DNA of 64,000 nt, taken from positions 15,047 to 79,046 of the forward strand of contig NZ_JAJAVB010000015.1 in NCBI RefSeq assembly GCF_020615385.1. The letters are read 5' to 3'. Source of the stretch: Jiella soli. Lineage in GTDB: Bacteria; Pseudomonadota; Alphaproteobacteria; Rhizobiales; Rhizobiaceae. Under the pieces are notes generated by a model. It saw nothing but the letters and a program-made list of their open reading frames with translations. It made no database searches and was not told the origin of the DNA. The translations under genes were made by a program, and so were the position numbers. How positions within the stretch are numbered: position 1 is the stretch's first letter; each line of letters starts with the position of its first letter. This document shows, piece by piece, positions 1 through 8,318 of the stretch.

Positions 1-434
1 GGCGCTGTGATCTTCGGCGCGCACGACAGCCGGCGCGCAACAGCCGCGGGATCGGTTATTGATCCAAGGTGACCGATGCCCGCCCCATTGGCCCCATCGG
101 CATGGGCATCGACAAGGAAGGCGGACCGATGGACGCCCCTTCGTCATAACCGTCAGGTGAGGTCGATGCCGCCAGAGGGCCGTCTGCGCAAATTCTGGCA
201 GAAGAGCGGATGGGCGCCTCGGTCCGGCAGTGCCAGGACCTGGCTGGCCAGGTATCAAGACAAGGGGGGAGATGAGGCGACATCAACGGTTCGTTCGGCC
301 CGTGCGACGTCCTTAGGTTCCGGCTATCCGCGCGAGGTCGCCATGGTGTGTCCGATGCAGACAATCACCGCGTCCCGCGGACGGCACACCAGCCCTCAGG
401 TGGAACGCATCTCCGCCATCTGCCAGGCAGCGCT
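1..434. other. Left-edge stretch without a recognisable gene
   Basis: This stretch lies downstream of the Mla-associated lipoprotein gene, which ends at 435 on the minus strand. Open frames on both strands here are arginine, proline and serine rich and resemble no protein family I know. They have no convincing ribosome binding site and look like GC-rich background. A small inverted repeat (GGATC, seven bases, GATCC) sits at 49-65 and has no T-run. I see no RNA gene and no mobile element. Confidence 0.5.
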
Positions 435-1028
435 TCAGATCAGCTCGATGGTCCAGTCGACGATGTCCTTCGAAATCTTGTCGAAGGCCTGGTCAAGGGC
501 GGCGACATAGGCAGAATTCGAGCTACCGGAGACGGGCGCCGTGGCGTCGAAGATCCGCGTCGCTCGCACCGTCCCGTTGCGGTCGTTGAGCGCCTTGACC
601 GAGATCTCGATCAGCGCGCGCGAGCCCTGGCCGATCGCGTCGATCTCGAATTTGCGGATCTCCATGACCAGCTGGTAGTCGATCGCAAGCCCCTGCCCCG
701 GCACGCCGACGGCGCCGATGCCGCCGGTGTTTTCGAAAGCCTGCAACAGGCGCAGCTGCACCATGCGGGGCAGCCGGTCTCCCCATTGGCTGTTGGCCAG
801 GAACTCGACCGAATACGGCGTGGGCTTGACCACGATCTTGTCGGAATCGAGCGTCTTGATGGCCGTCGGCTCGGGGATCAGGACCTGCAGGCGCGATCGG
901 CGCATCGCGACCTGCGCCATGGCCGGCGAGGAGATCTCGAACGTGTCCGGCGGGACCGTGCTGGAGCAGGACGAGAGGCCGATCACTGTCAGAGCCGCCA
1001 GGATCGGCCGCGTCGCTTGCCGCTTCAT
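435..1028 (-). CDS. ABC-type transport auxiliary lipoprotein (PqiC/Mla-associated)
   Basis: This 197-residue protein is the last gene of the minus-strand Mla operon. The chosen ATG at 1028 puts a lipoprotein signal at the N-terminus (MKRQATRPILAALTVIGLSSC), with a lipobox ending in Cys21. Longer frames upstream add an arginine-rich, implausible leader. The mature part fits the auxiliary lipoprotein family that accompanies MCE transporters (PqiC/DUF330-like). In that family the lipoprotein is thought to sit at the outer membrane and receive or dock the periplasmic MCE protein. It lies 161 bp downstream of the MCE gene, so a shared transcript is likely. The family is inferred from remembered sequence character and the operon position, so the exact subfamily is uncertain. 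Confidence 0.75.
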   Translation of the reverse strand: MKRQATRPILAALTVIGLSSCSSTVPPDTFEISSPAMAQVAMRRSRLQVLIPEPTAIKTLDSDKIVVKPTPYSVEFLANSQWGDRLPRMVQLRLLQAFENTGGIGAVGVPGQGLAIDYQLVMEIRKFEIDAIGQGSRALIEISVKALNDRNGTVRATRIFDATAPVSGSSNSAYVAALDQAFDKISKDIVDWTIELI

Positions 1029-1189
1029 ACGCAATATCCCCAACGCCCCTGTTCCCCTTGGATTCTGCTGGCATCCGTCGCCGCAAGTGTCAATGTCGGG
1101 GCGTCTCCAGCCAGTCCACGCCTCCGGTATAGCGGCTGACCGGTGCCGCCGGGCCACGGTCGCGCCGCGGCCCGGCGTCGCACGGCCGG

Positions 1190-4003
1190 TCAGCGACGGG
1201 TGCGCCCGTCATACTGCTTCACCTCGTCGCCGCCATAGATCAGGCGACTGGGATTGTTGGAGAAGTCCGTCACCGCGTCCTGGATGCGGCTGACCGATTG
1301 GGTGACACCGCGGACCATCGTCTGCAGTTCGCGCAGCCCCTGGCCGGAGAACTGCTGCAGATTGGCCGAGATCGGCTTGATTTCCGTCTGCAGCGACGTC
1401 GCCATGTCGCGCACGGCCCTTGCCGCCGAGGCGACGTCGGAGCCGAGCGAGGTCCCATCGCCGGTGCCTCCCAGCGTCGTGTTCAGCGAGGCGAGCACGC
1501 TGTCGACCTTGGCGGACGCTTCGCGCAGCGTCGCGCTGATCTTGTCGGCGTTGGTGATGATGTCGTCGATGTCCTTGCGCCGGGCCCCGATATCGTTGGC
1601 GACGCCTGCGATCGAATCGGCGGCCTTGGCGACGTTGTCGGTCGCCGCGGAGACGTTTTCGACGGCCGTGTTCACCTTTCCCGGATCGATGCTGGCGAGG
1701 AGCGTGTCGAGCTGTGCCCTGGTTTCGGAGAACCCGCTAATGGCGCCATCGAGCGTCGTGACGGTGGAATCGACGCCGTCGATGATCGATTCGATCTGCG
1801 GCGTCTTCCGGTTCAGCGAAGCGGTGACGCCCTGGACATTGTCGATGACCTGATTGACCTTTTCGGTGTTGACCGAATTGACGAGGCCCTGCGCGGAATC
1901 GAGCGTCTGGTTCAGCTTGGCGCTCGCCTCGCCGACATTGTCGGAGATCGGCCCGAGATTGGCCATGAGCTTGTCGATGTCCTCCGACCGCTTCGCCACC
2001 GTCGCGGTGATCTGTTCGACGTTCTGCGCCGCGTTCGAGGCGCCGGTGATCGCCGCGTCGATCGCCTCCTGCCGCCCGGCAAGGTTCTGGGTCAGGCTCG
2101 ACACGTCGGAAGCCGCCGCGGACAGGCTGTCGACCGTGCCGGAGACCTTCGCCGGGTCGACGACCGCAACCAGCTGGTTCGCAGACGTGACCGCCGTGTC
2201 GAGATTGCCAGCGACACGCGTCGCCGTCTCCGAGAGCGGCGCCAGATTGGCAAGAAGCTTGTCGACGTCGCCCGAACGCTGCGCCACCGTCGTGGTAATC
2301 TGGTTGACGTTCTGGATCGCGTGCGAGGCGCCCGAGATCGCCGTGTTGATCGCCTCCTTCTGCGAGCCGATCGTCTGGGCGAGGTCCGCTACGTTGGTCG
2401 CAGCGGACGAAAGGCCCGAGAGGGTCGACCTGACTTCGGCCGGGTCCACCGCCGCGATGACCTGATTGGCCCCGTCGAGCGTCTGGTTCAGCTTGGCGCT
2501 CGCCTCGCCGACATTGTCGGAGATCGGGCCGAGGTTGGCCATCAGCCTGTCGATGTCCTCCGACCGCTTCGCCACCGTCGCGGTGATCTGTTCGACGTTC
2601 TGCGCCGCGTTCGAGGCGCCGGTGATGGCTGCATCGATCGCTTCCTGCCGCCCGGCAAGGTTCTGGGTCAGGCTCGACACGTCGGAAGCCGCCGCGGACA
2701 GGCTGTCGACCGTTCCGGAGACCTTCGCCGGGTCGACGGCCGCAACCAGCTGGTTCGCAGACGTGACCGCCGTGTCGAGATTGCCCGCGACCCGCGTCGC
2801 CGTCTCCGAGAGCGGCGCCAGATTGGCAAGAAGCTTGTCGACGTCGCCCGAACGCTGCGCCACCGTCGTGGTGATCTGGTTGACGTTCTGGATCGCGTGC
2901 GAGGCGCCCGAGATCGCCGTGTCGATCGCCTCCTTCTGCGAGCCGATCGTCTGCGTCAGATCCGCAACGTTGGTGGCCGCGGTCGAAAAGCTCCCGATCG
3001 CGGTCTTCACCTGCTCGGGATCGACCGCAGCGATCAGGCCGTTCGCCGATTCCAGCGTGGTGTCCAGCCGCCCCGCAACCCGCGACGCGGTATCGGAAAT
3101 CGGGGCGAGATTGCCGAGGAAGTGGTCGATCCCGTCGGTGTTCCGGCTGATCACCTCGCCGACCTCGCCGACGCTGTTGGCGGCCGTCTTCACCGATTCC
3201 ACGACGCTCGCGACATTACCCGACTGTTCGCGCAGCGTGTCCGAGAGCGAGGCGACGTTGTCGACCGTGCGCCTGACGGCGGACGGTTCGACGGCGCCGA
3301 GGATGTTGCGGACATCGTCGATCGCGCCCGGCAGCCTCTTCGCAACGGTGTCGGCGCTGTCGGCGACCTGACCGAGGCTGCTCATGAAACTGTCGATCGC
3401 CCCTGTCTTCGACGCCAGCGCGTCCGTGAAGGTTTCGACATGGGCGGAGGTTTTGGTGATGTTCTCGGCTGTCGTCTGCACCGAGGGTCCGACGGCGTCC
3501 ACGATCTTCTGGAACTGTCCGAGGATGTTGTTGGCGCGGTCGGCGATGTCGCGCGCCGTCGCGAGGATGTCGGTCACGTCGGAGGGATTGGCCCGGATCA
3601 CCGGCACGACGTCCTGCTCCTGCGCCAGCTGGATGAGGTTCTGCTGGTCGACGCCGCCTCCCTTCAGCTCGATGAACGCGTAGCCGGTCAGGCCCTGGAA
3701 GCCGATATTGGCCTGGGTGGATTCCTTGATCGGGATGGTCGGATCGACTTCCGTCGAGGCGATGACGACGCGCGGATTGTTCGGATCGATCCGCAGCCCG
3801 GTGACCTGGCCGACGGGAAGGCCGTTGAACAGTACCTGGCTGCCCTGCTGGAGGCCGGTGACCGAGCCTTCGATGCGCACCAGGAGCGGCACCCGCGAGG
3901 AGCCGCTGGACGCGAAGACCGCCCAGTAGACGAAGCCGACGGCCAAGGCGAGGACGATCAGCGTGAAGATGCCGACGCGGACGTAGTTGGCTCTGGTTTC
4001 CAT
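1190..4003 (-). CDS. MlaD-family MCE protein with greatly extended repeat region
   Basis: This 937-residue protein is a periplasmic substrate-binding component of an Mla-type lipid ABC transporter. One N-terminal membrane anchor (about residues 8-30) is followed by a single MCE/MlaD domain (about 35-125) with the typical glycine-rich LxxGxxVLFNGLPVGQV core. Everything after about residue 140 is a long Ala/Ser/Val/Asp/Asn-rich, predicted helical region built of about 96-residue repeats. Typical MlaD is about 180 residues and common alphaproteobacterial MCE proteins are 300-500, so this one is unusually long. The ATG at 4003 overlaps the ATPase stop codon (TGATG), implying translational coupling; a GTG sits just before it at 4006. 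Residues of about 349-509 and 541-701 are nearly identical to each other. The lipid substrate cannot be read from the sequence. Confidence 0.88.
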   Translation of the reverse strand: METRANYVRVGIFTLIVLALAVGFVYWAVFASSGSSRVPLLVRIEGSVTGLQQGSQVLFNGLPVGQVTGLRIDPNNPRVVIASTEVDPTIPIKESTQANIGFQGLTGYAFIELKGGGVDQQNLIQLAQEQDVVPVIRANPSDVTDILATARDIADRANNILGQFQKIVDAVGPSVQTTAENITKTSAHVETFTDALASKTGAIDSFMSSLGQVADSADTVAKRLPGAIDDVRNILGAVEPSAVRRTVDNVASLSDTLREQSGNVASVVESVKTAANSVGEVGEVISRNTDGIDHFLGNLAPISDTASRVAGRLDTTLESANGLIAAVDPEQVKTAIGSFSTAATNVADLTQTIGSQKEAIDTAISGASHAIQNVNQITTTVAQRSGDVDKLLANLAPLSETATRVAGNLDTAVTSANQLVAAVDPAKVSGTVDSLSAAASDVSSLTQNLAGRQEAIDAAITGASNAAQNVEQITATVAKRSEDIDRLMANLGPISDNVGEASAKLNQTLDGANQVIAAVDPAEVRSTLSGLSSAATNVADLAQTIGSQKEAINTAISGASHAIQNVNQITTTVAQRSGDVDKLLANLAPLSETATRVAGNLDTAVTSANQLVAVVDPAKVSGTVDSLSAAASDVSSLTQNLAGRQEAIDAAITGASNAAQNVEQITATVAKRSEDIDKLMANLGPISDNVGEASAKLNQTLDSAQGLVNSVNTEKVNQVIDNVQGVTASLNRKTPQIESIIDGVDSTVTTLDGAISGFSETRAQLDTLLASIDPGKVNTAVENVSAATDNVAKAADSIAGVANDIGARRKDIDDIITNADKISATLREASAKVDSVLASLNTTLGGTGDGTSLGSDVASAARAVRDMATSLQTEIKPISANLQQFSGQGLRELQTMVRGVTQSVSRIQDAVTDFSNNPSRLIYGGDEVKQYDGRTRR
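1901..2958 (-). repeat. Near-identical 576-bp tandem duplication inside the MCE gene
   Basis: Several anchors recur exactly 576 bp apart: GAGCGTCTGG at 1901 and 2477, CAAGAAGCTT at 2251 and 2827, and CGCCTCCTTC at 2351 and 2927. The blocks 1901-2382 and 2477-2958 differ at only a few positions. The period is 192 codons, so the frame is kept, and each unit is itself two diverged repeats of about 96 residues. Such similarity at DNA level suggests a recent duplication or ongoing gene conversion. Confidence 0.93.
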
Positions 4004-4878
4004 CACTTGGCTCCCACGAGGGCGGAGGAAGAGGAGGACGACGAGGGCTGCACGATGGTGCGCGCACGCTTGCCGTGGAAATAGGATTTCACCCAGGGGT
4101 GATCGAAGGTGAGCATCTTCGACAGCGGCCCCTCGACGAGGACCTTGCGGTCGCCGAGGACGGCGATGCGGTCGCAGGCCTGGAACAGGCTGTCGAGGTC
4201 GTGGGTCACCATGTAGACGCTGAGGCCGAGCGTGTCCCTGAGGGTCATGATCAGCTGGTCGAACTCGGCTGCGCCGATCGGGTCGAGGCCCGAGGTCGGC
4301 TCGTCCAGGAAGACGATCTCCGGATCGAGCGCGAGCGCCCGGGCGAGCGCGGCGCGCTTGATCATGCCGCCGGAGAGTTCCGACGGATATTTGTCCGCGG
4401 CGTCCGGGGCCAGGCCCACGAGATCGATCTTCAGCCGCGCCAGCTCGTGCATGAGGGCGGGCGAGAGATCCAGATATTCACGCATCGGGACCTCGATGTT
4501 CTCGCGCACCGTCAGCGACGAGAACAGGGCGCCCTGCTGGAACAGGACACCCCAGCGGCGTTCGACCGCCAGCCGCTGGCTGTCGTTCGCCTTGTCATAG
4601 TCGATCCCGAATATCTCGATCGTCCCGTCTTGCTTGCGGTTGAGCCCGAGGATCGTGCGCAGAAGCACCGACTTGCCCGCGCCGGACGGGCCGACGAAGC
4701 CCAGGATCTCGCCGCGCCGGACGTCGAGCGAGAGGTTTTCCAGGACCGGTGTGCTACCGAACGAGACGCACACGTCCCGGACGCGGATGATGATATCCTC
4801 GTCGGCCGGCTTTTCCTCGGCCGGCGTCTGGCGGGGAGCGGTGTCCCGGGCGATGGTCTCAGATTCCGATGGAGGCAT
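4003..4878 (-). CDS. Mla-type ABC transporter ATP-binding protein (MlaF-like)
   Basis: This 291-residue cytoplasmic ATPase powers the lipid transporter formed with the neighbouring STAS-permease and MCE protein. It shows a Walker A motif GPSGAGKS near residue 68, a Q-loop in LFQQGALFSSL, the signature LSGGMIKR and a Walker B ending in IVFLDEPTSGLDP, followed by the switch His in VTHD. The LSGGM form with the GMIKRAALARAL stretch is typical of the MlaF/Ttg2A group. About 30 residues before the ABC fold are charged and poorly conserved. The gene begins inside the last 20 bases of the permease gene and ends in a TGATG overlap with the MCE gene, a tight co-translated unit. Confidence 0.93.
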   Translation of the reverse strand: MPPSESETIARDTAPRQTPAEEKPADEDIIIRVRDVCVSFGSTPVLENLSLDVRRGEILGFVGPSGAGKSVLLRTILGLNRKQDGTIEIFGIDYDKANDSQRLAVERRWGVLFQQGALFSSLTVRENIEVPMREYLDLSPALMHELARLKIDLVGLAPDAADKYPSELSGGMIKRAALARALALDPEIVFLDEPTSGLDPIGAAEFDQLIMTLRDTLGLSVYMVTHDLDSLFQACDRIAVLGDRKVLVEGPLSKMLTFDHPWVKSYFHGKRARTIVQPSSSSSSSALVGAK

Positions 4879-6043
4879 AGAAAATCGCGAAGAGCCCGTC
4901 CATGAGGATGACCAGAAAGATCGACTTGACCACCGAGGCGGTGACCCTGAGGCCGAGACTCTCGGCGCTTCCGCCGACCTTCATCCCCTCGGCCGCGGCC
5001 ACCAGCCCGACGATGATCGCCATGAACGGCGCCTTGCTGAGGCCGACCATGATCGTCGGCAGATCGACAGAGTTCTGCAGCCCCTGCAGGAAGTTCGCCG
5101 TGCTGATGCCGGAATATAGCTTCAGCGTGAGCATTCCCCCGACCAGAGCCGACAGATTGGAGATGAAGGTGAGAAGTGGCAGGGTGATGGTCAGCGCGAC
5201 AAGCCGCGGAAAGATCAGCACGCCGATGGGGTTGAGGCCGATGACGTGCAGCGCGTCGATCTCCTCGCGCATCTTCATCGAGCCGATCTCGGCGGTGATC
5301 GCACTGCCCGAGCGGCCGGCGATCATGATCGCCGTCAGGAGAACGCCGAGTTCGCGCAGGACCAGGATCCCGACCAGGTTGACCGCATAGACCTCGCCGC
5401 CGAACCGGCGGAGCTGGAAGGCGCCCTGCTGGGCGATAATGCCGCCGACGAGGAAGCTTATCAGCGCGATGATGGGGATCGCCCTCACCCCCATCTGATC
5501 GACCTGATTGAAGATCGCAGCCGGCCTCATGCGGGTACGGCCGCTCAGACGGCGGCCGGCTCCGTACATGGCGCCGCCGATCAGGTTGAGCGAGCCGACG
5601 ATCTCGTCCCTCACATTGAAGACCGCAGACCCCAATGTCTCGAGGAAGACGACGATCGGGTTGACCGACTTCGCCTGCTTCTCGGCTTGCTCGCTGTCCA
5701 TCGACCGGCGCACTGCGGCAAACAGTGCCTGGTTCTGCTCGCCGATCCCGTCGAACTGGACCGAGCGGCCCGGCGATCCGAGTTCCCGAGCCAGTCGTTC
5801 CAGCACGTAGGCGCCGGCGGTGTCGATCCGGCCGATCTGCCCGCAATCGACCACGACCGACTTGCCGAGCTCCGACTGTCCCGTCTCCGCGACCAGTTTT
5901 TCCATGCGGCCGACCGTGCGGGACAGCCAGTCTCCTGATGCGCGCAGGCGCACCGCTCCGTCCTGCTTCTCTCCTTCGAGATGAGGCTCGACCGCGCGGC
6001 GCCGTCCGGGTTCTGCCGACTGAGCTGTATTGGTGCCGGGCAT
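4859..6043 (-). CDS. MlaE-family permease with N-terminal STAS domain
   Basis: This 394-residue inner-membrane protein combines two functions that are separate genes in E. coli. Residues of about 30-120 form a STAS-like domain, corresponding to MlaB, with VVVDCGQIGRIDTAGAYVL as its core. Residues 150-394 form the MlaE permease with about five membrane segments and the family's conserved GRSGSAITAEIGSMKMREE loop that contacts the ATPase. Fused STAS-MlaE proteins are common in alphaproteobacteria. It is the first gene of the minus-strand operon: permease, ATPase, MCE protein, lipoprotein. The divergent gap to the epimerase gene holds a perfect 14-bp palindrome. No mlaC or mlaA homologue is visible in the window. 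Confidence 0.93.
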   Translation of the reverse strand: MPGTNTAQSAEPGRRRAVEPHLEGEKQDGAVRLRASGDWLSRTVGRMEKLVAETGQSELGKSVVVDCGQIGRIDTAGAYVLERLARELGSPGRSVQFDGIGEQNQALFAAVRRSMDSEQAEKQAKSVNPIVVFLETLGSAVFNVRDEIVGSLNLIGGAMYGAGRRLSGRTRMRPAAIFNQVDQMGVRAIPIIALISFLVGGIIAQQGAFQLRRFGGEVYAVNLVGILVLRELGVLLTAIMIAGRSGSAITAEIGSMKMREEIDALHVIGLNPIGVLIFPRLVALTITLPLLTFISNLSALVGGMLTLKLYSGISTANFLQGLQNSVDLPTIMVGLSKAPFMAIIVGLVAAAEGMKVGGSAESLGLRVTASVVKSIFLVILMDGLFAIFYASIGI

Positions 6044-6134
6044 CCGCTTTCGAGCTGTCCTTGTTTCGGCCGGGTTGGATCAGATGACGCCGGAAGCGTA
6101 TTGCGACGCACTCCGCGCGTTCGACGCCGCCATG

Positions 6135-6148
6135 CTTAACCGGTTAAG
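6135..6148. promoter_or_regulatory. Perfect palindrome in the Mla operon / epimerase divergent gap
   Basis: CTTAACCGGTTAAG is its own reverse complement. It lies 92 bp upstream of the permease start and 54 bp upstream of the epimerase start. A 14-bp perfect palindrome between divergent genes is a plausible dimeric-regulator operator, but no regulator gene adjoins it and chance cannot be excluded. Confidence 0.4.
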
Positions 6149-6201
6149 AACGCCTTGTCATGAATGGCCAGAGCGGCCGAGGTTCGAGGAGGTTTTTGCC
6201 C

Positions 6202-7182
6202 ATGCCGCGTCGTCTTTCGGTCACAGTGGAGCACTTTCCGCTCGCCAAGGAGTTCCGCATCGCACGCGGCGCCAAGACTGAGGCGGTCGTCGTCACCTGC
6301 GAGATCGTCGACGAATATGGGCGCGGCTGGGGAGAATGCGTTCCCTACGCGCGCTACGGTGAGAGCGTCGAGAGCGTCGTCGCCGAGATCGAGAGCATCC
6401 GGGCCGAAATCGAAGGGGGCGCCTCGCGCGATACGCTCGGCCGCCTCCTGAAACCCGGCGCGGCGCGCAATGCGCTTGACTGCGCCCTCTGGGACGTCGA
6501 GGCGAAGTCGACCAGCCGCAGCGTCGGAGCCATGATCTGCGGCGAAACGCCTCGCCCGATCGAGACCGCCTATACGATCAGTCTCGGCGAAGCCGGCGAC
6601 ATGGCCGCGGCGGCCCGCGCTTCGGGACGCGGCCTCCTCAAGGTCAAGGTCGGCACCGGGAACGATCTCGAGCGGATCCGGGCGGTGCATGCGGCGGCGC
6701 GGGGCGCGCGGCTGATCCTCGATGCCAATGAGGGATGGCGCGCCGAAACGATCCGCCAGCACATGCTTGCCGCTGCGGCGGCGGGAGCCGTGCTCGTTGA
6801 ACAACCGCTACCGGCCGGCGATGATGCGATTCTCGCCGAAATCCCGCACCCCGTCCCGATCTGCGCCGACGAGTCGGTCCATGCGACCGCCGATCTCCAA
6901 TCGCTCGTCGGCCGATACGACTATGTGAACGTCAAGCTCGACAAGACCGGCGGTCTCACCGAGGCGCTGCGGCTCGTCGCCCGGGCGCGCGAACTCGGCT
7001 TCGGCGTCATGGTCGGCTGCATGGTGGGTACGTCCCTCGCCATGGCACCTGCCGTGCTGCTTGCGCAGACGGCGGAATTCGCAGATCTCGACGGTCCGCT
7101 CCTCCTCAAGCACGACCGCCGCCACGGCCTCACCTACGCTCAGACACTGGTCTCGCCACCAGCCAGGAAGTTCTGGGGATGA
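6202..7182 (+). CDS. Dipeptide epimerase (L-Ala-D/L-Glu epimerase type)
   Basis: This 326-residue enolase-superfamily enzyme most likely epimerises L-Ala-D-Glu to L-Ala-L-Glu so that murein peptides can be degraded as nutrients. Visible catalytic elements, in order, are the KxK lysines in LLKVKVGTG, three metal ligands in LDANEGW, VEQPLP and ICADES, and the second-side lysine in NVKLDKTGG. This set marks the muconate-lactonizing/AEE subgroup. The ATG at 6202 is chosen because GAGGAGG at 6186-6192 is well spaced from it; an in-frame ATG at 6160 lacks such a site. It is divergent from the Mla operon. Other dipeptide epimerases share the fold, so substrate choice (Ala-Glu or another dipeptide) is inferred. 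Confidence 0.88.
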   Translation: MPRRLSVTVEHFPLAKEFRIARGAKTEAVVVTCEIVDEYGRGWGECVPYARYGESVESVVAEIESIRAEIEGGASRDTLGRLLKPGAARNALDCALWDVEAKSTSRSVGAMICGETPRPIETAYTISLGEAGDMAAAARASGRGLLKVKVGTGNDLERIRAVHAAARGARLILDANEGWRAETIRQHMLAAAAAGAVLVEQPLPAGDDAILAEIPHPVPICADESVHATADLQSLVGRYDYVNVKLDKTGGLTEALRLVARARELGFGVMVGCMVGTSLAMAPAVLLAQTAEFADLDGPLLLKHDRRHGLTYAQTLVSPPARKFWG

Positions 7183-7277
7183 CGGCGGCGGGAATGCGGG
7201 GGGCATATCGGCTGCTGCCGCTAAAGGCGGACGACCGTCTGCGAGCCCGGCATGCGGGCCGTTGGCAGGCTTTCGGC

Positions 7278-8318
7278 TCAGGCCGCGATGTCGGCCGGCC
7301 CGCGCGCTGTGGCGGACGCGATCCCGGCGGCCGCATCGAGAAAGATGTCCGCGCAGGCGTCCCAGCTGTAGGCCATCGAGCGATCCAGCGCATCGACCCG
7401 GTCGAGCGCCAGAGCCGCAAGGCAAGCCGTCCGCAGATCGTCGTCGATCGCGCCGGCATTCGTTCCGCCAACGACATCGTTCGGTCCGGGCTCGGGGAAG
7501 GCCGCGATCGGCAGCCCGCAGGCCAGCGCCTCGATGAGCACGATCCCGAACGTGTCGGTCTTCGACGGAAACACGAAGACATCGGCCGACGAATAGTAGC
7601 GGGCGAGCGCATCGCCGAACTGGGCGCCGGCGAAATGGACGTCGGGATACTGCCGTACCAGATCGCGCATGATCGGCCCGTCGCCGACCACCAGCTTGGA
7701 GCCGGGCAGATCGAGATCCAGGAAGGCCTCGATGTTCTTCTCGGGCGCGAGGCGCGAGACGGTGAGGAAGACCGGCCGCGGCAGGTCGAGCAGTATCGGT
7801 TCGGTCGGCCGGAATACCGCCCTGTCGACGCCGCGCGTCCAGTTCACCAGATTGACGAAGCCGCGCGCGAGGAGCTGCCGACGCATCGATTCGGTGGGAA
7901 CGAGGCAGGCCGAAGCCGGCGCGTGGAACCAGCGCAGAAAGCCGTAGGTCAGGCTCTCCGGCACGGGCGCGCGCTTGCGCAGATATTCCGGAAACCGCGT
8001 GTGCAGGCTGGTGGTGAACGGCAGTCCGGACCGGATCGCCGCACGCCGCGTGGCAAGGCCGATCGGACCTTCCGTGGCGATGTGGATGGCGGTCGGCCGG
8101 AACTCGGAGATCGTTCTCGAAATGCCGTCGGCCGAGGCCAGCGCCAGCCGGATCTCGGGATAGGTCGGACAGGGCAGCGTCCGAAAGTCCTGCGGGCTGA
8201 CGATCTTGACCGCATTGCCGCGCTCGCGCAGCTGGTCGGAAAGGCTCGACAACGTGCGCACCACACCGTTCACCTGCGGATGCCAAGCGTCGGTGGCGAT
8301 CAGGAAGCGTTCCATCAT
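7278..8318 (-). CDS. GT4-family glycosyltransferase (mannosyltransferase-like)
   Basis: This 346-residue protein has a GT-B fold. The N-terminal domain starts with the family's DAWHPQVNGVVRTL loop, and the C-terminal domain holds GVDRAVFRP, APEKNIEAFL, VGDGPI and the E-x7-E donor-binding motif around DTFGIVLIEALACGLP. These features match the GDP-mannose-dependent alpha-mannosyltransferase group that modifies membrane glycolipids. It overlaps the upstream phosphatase gene by four bases (ATGA), so the two are translationally coupled and probably act in the same envelope-lipid pathway. Donor sugar and acceptor are not decidable from the sequence. Confidence 0.85.
   Translation of the reverse strand: MMERFLIATDAWHPQVNGVVRTLSSLSDQLRERGNAVKIVSPQDFRTLPCPTYPEIRLALASADGISRTISEFRPTAIHIATEGPIGLATRRAAIRSGLPFTTSLHTRFPEYLRKRAPVPESLTYGFLRWFHAPASACLVPTESMRRQLLARGFVNLVNWTRGVDRAVFRPTEPILLDLPRPVFLTVSRLAPEKNIEAFLDLDLPGSKLVVGDGPIMRDLVRQYPDVHFAGAQFGDALARYYSSADVFVFPSKTDTFGIVLIEALACGLPIAAFPEPGPNDVVGGTNAGAIDDDLRTACLAALALDRVDALDRSMAYSWDACADIFLDAAAGIASATARGPADIAA

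Noticed and set aside
1298-4084. 928-codon open frame on the plus strand, antisense to the MCE gene
   Set aside because: It is a product of GC-rich repeats and lacks domains; Arg/Asp/Val-rich composition mirrors the real gene on the other strand.
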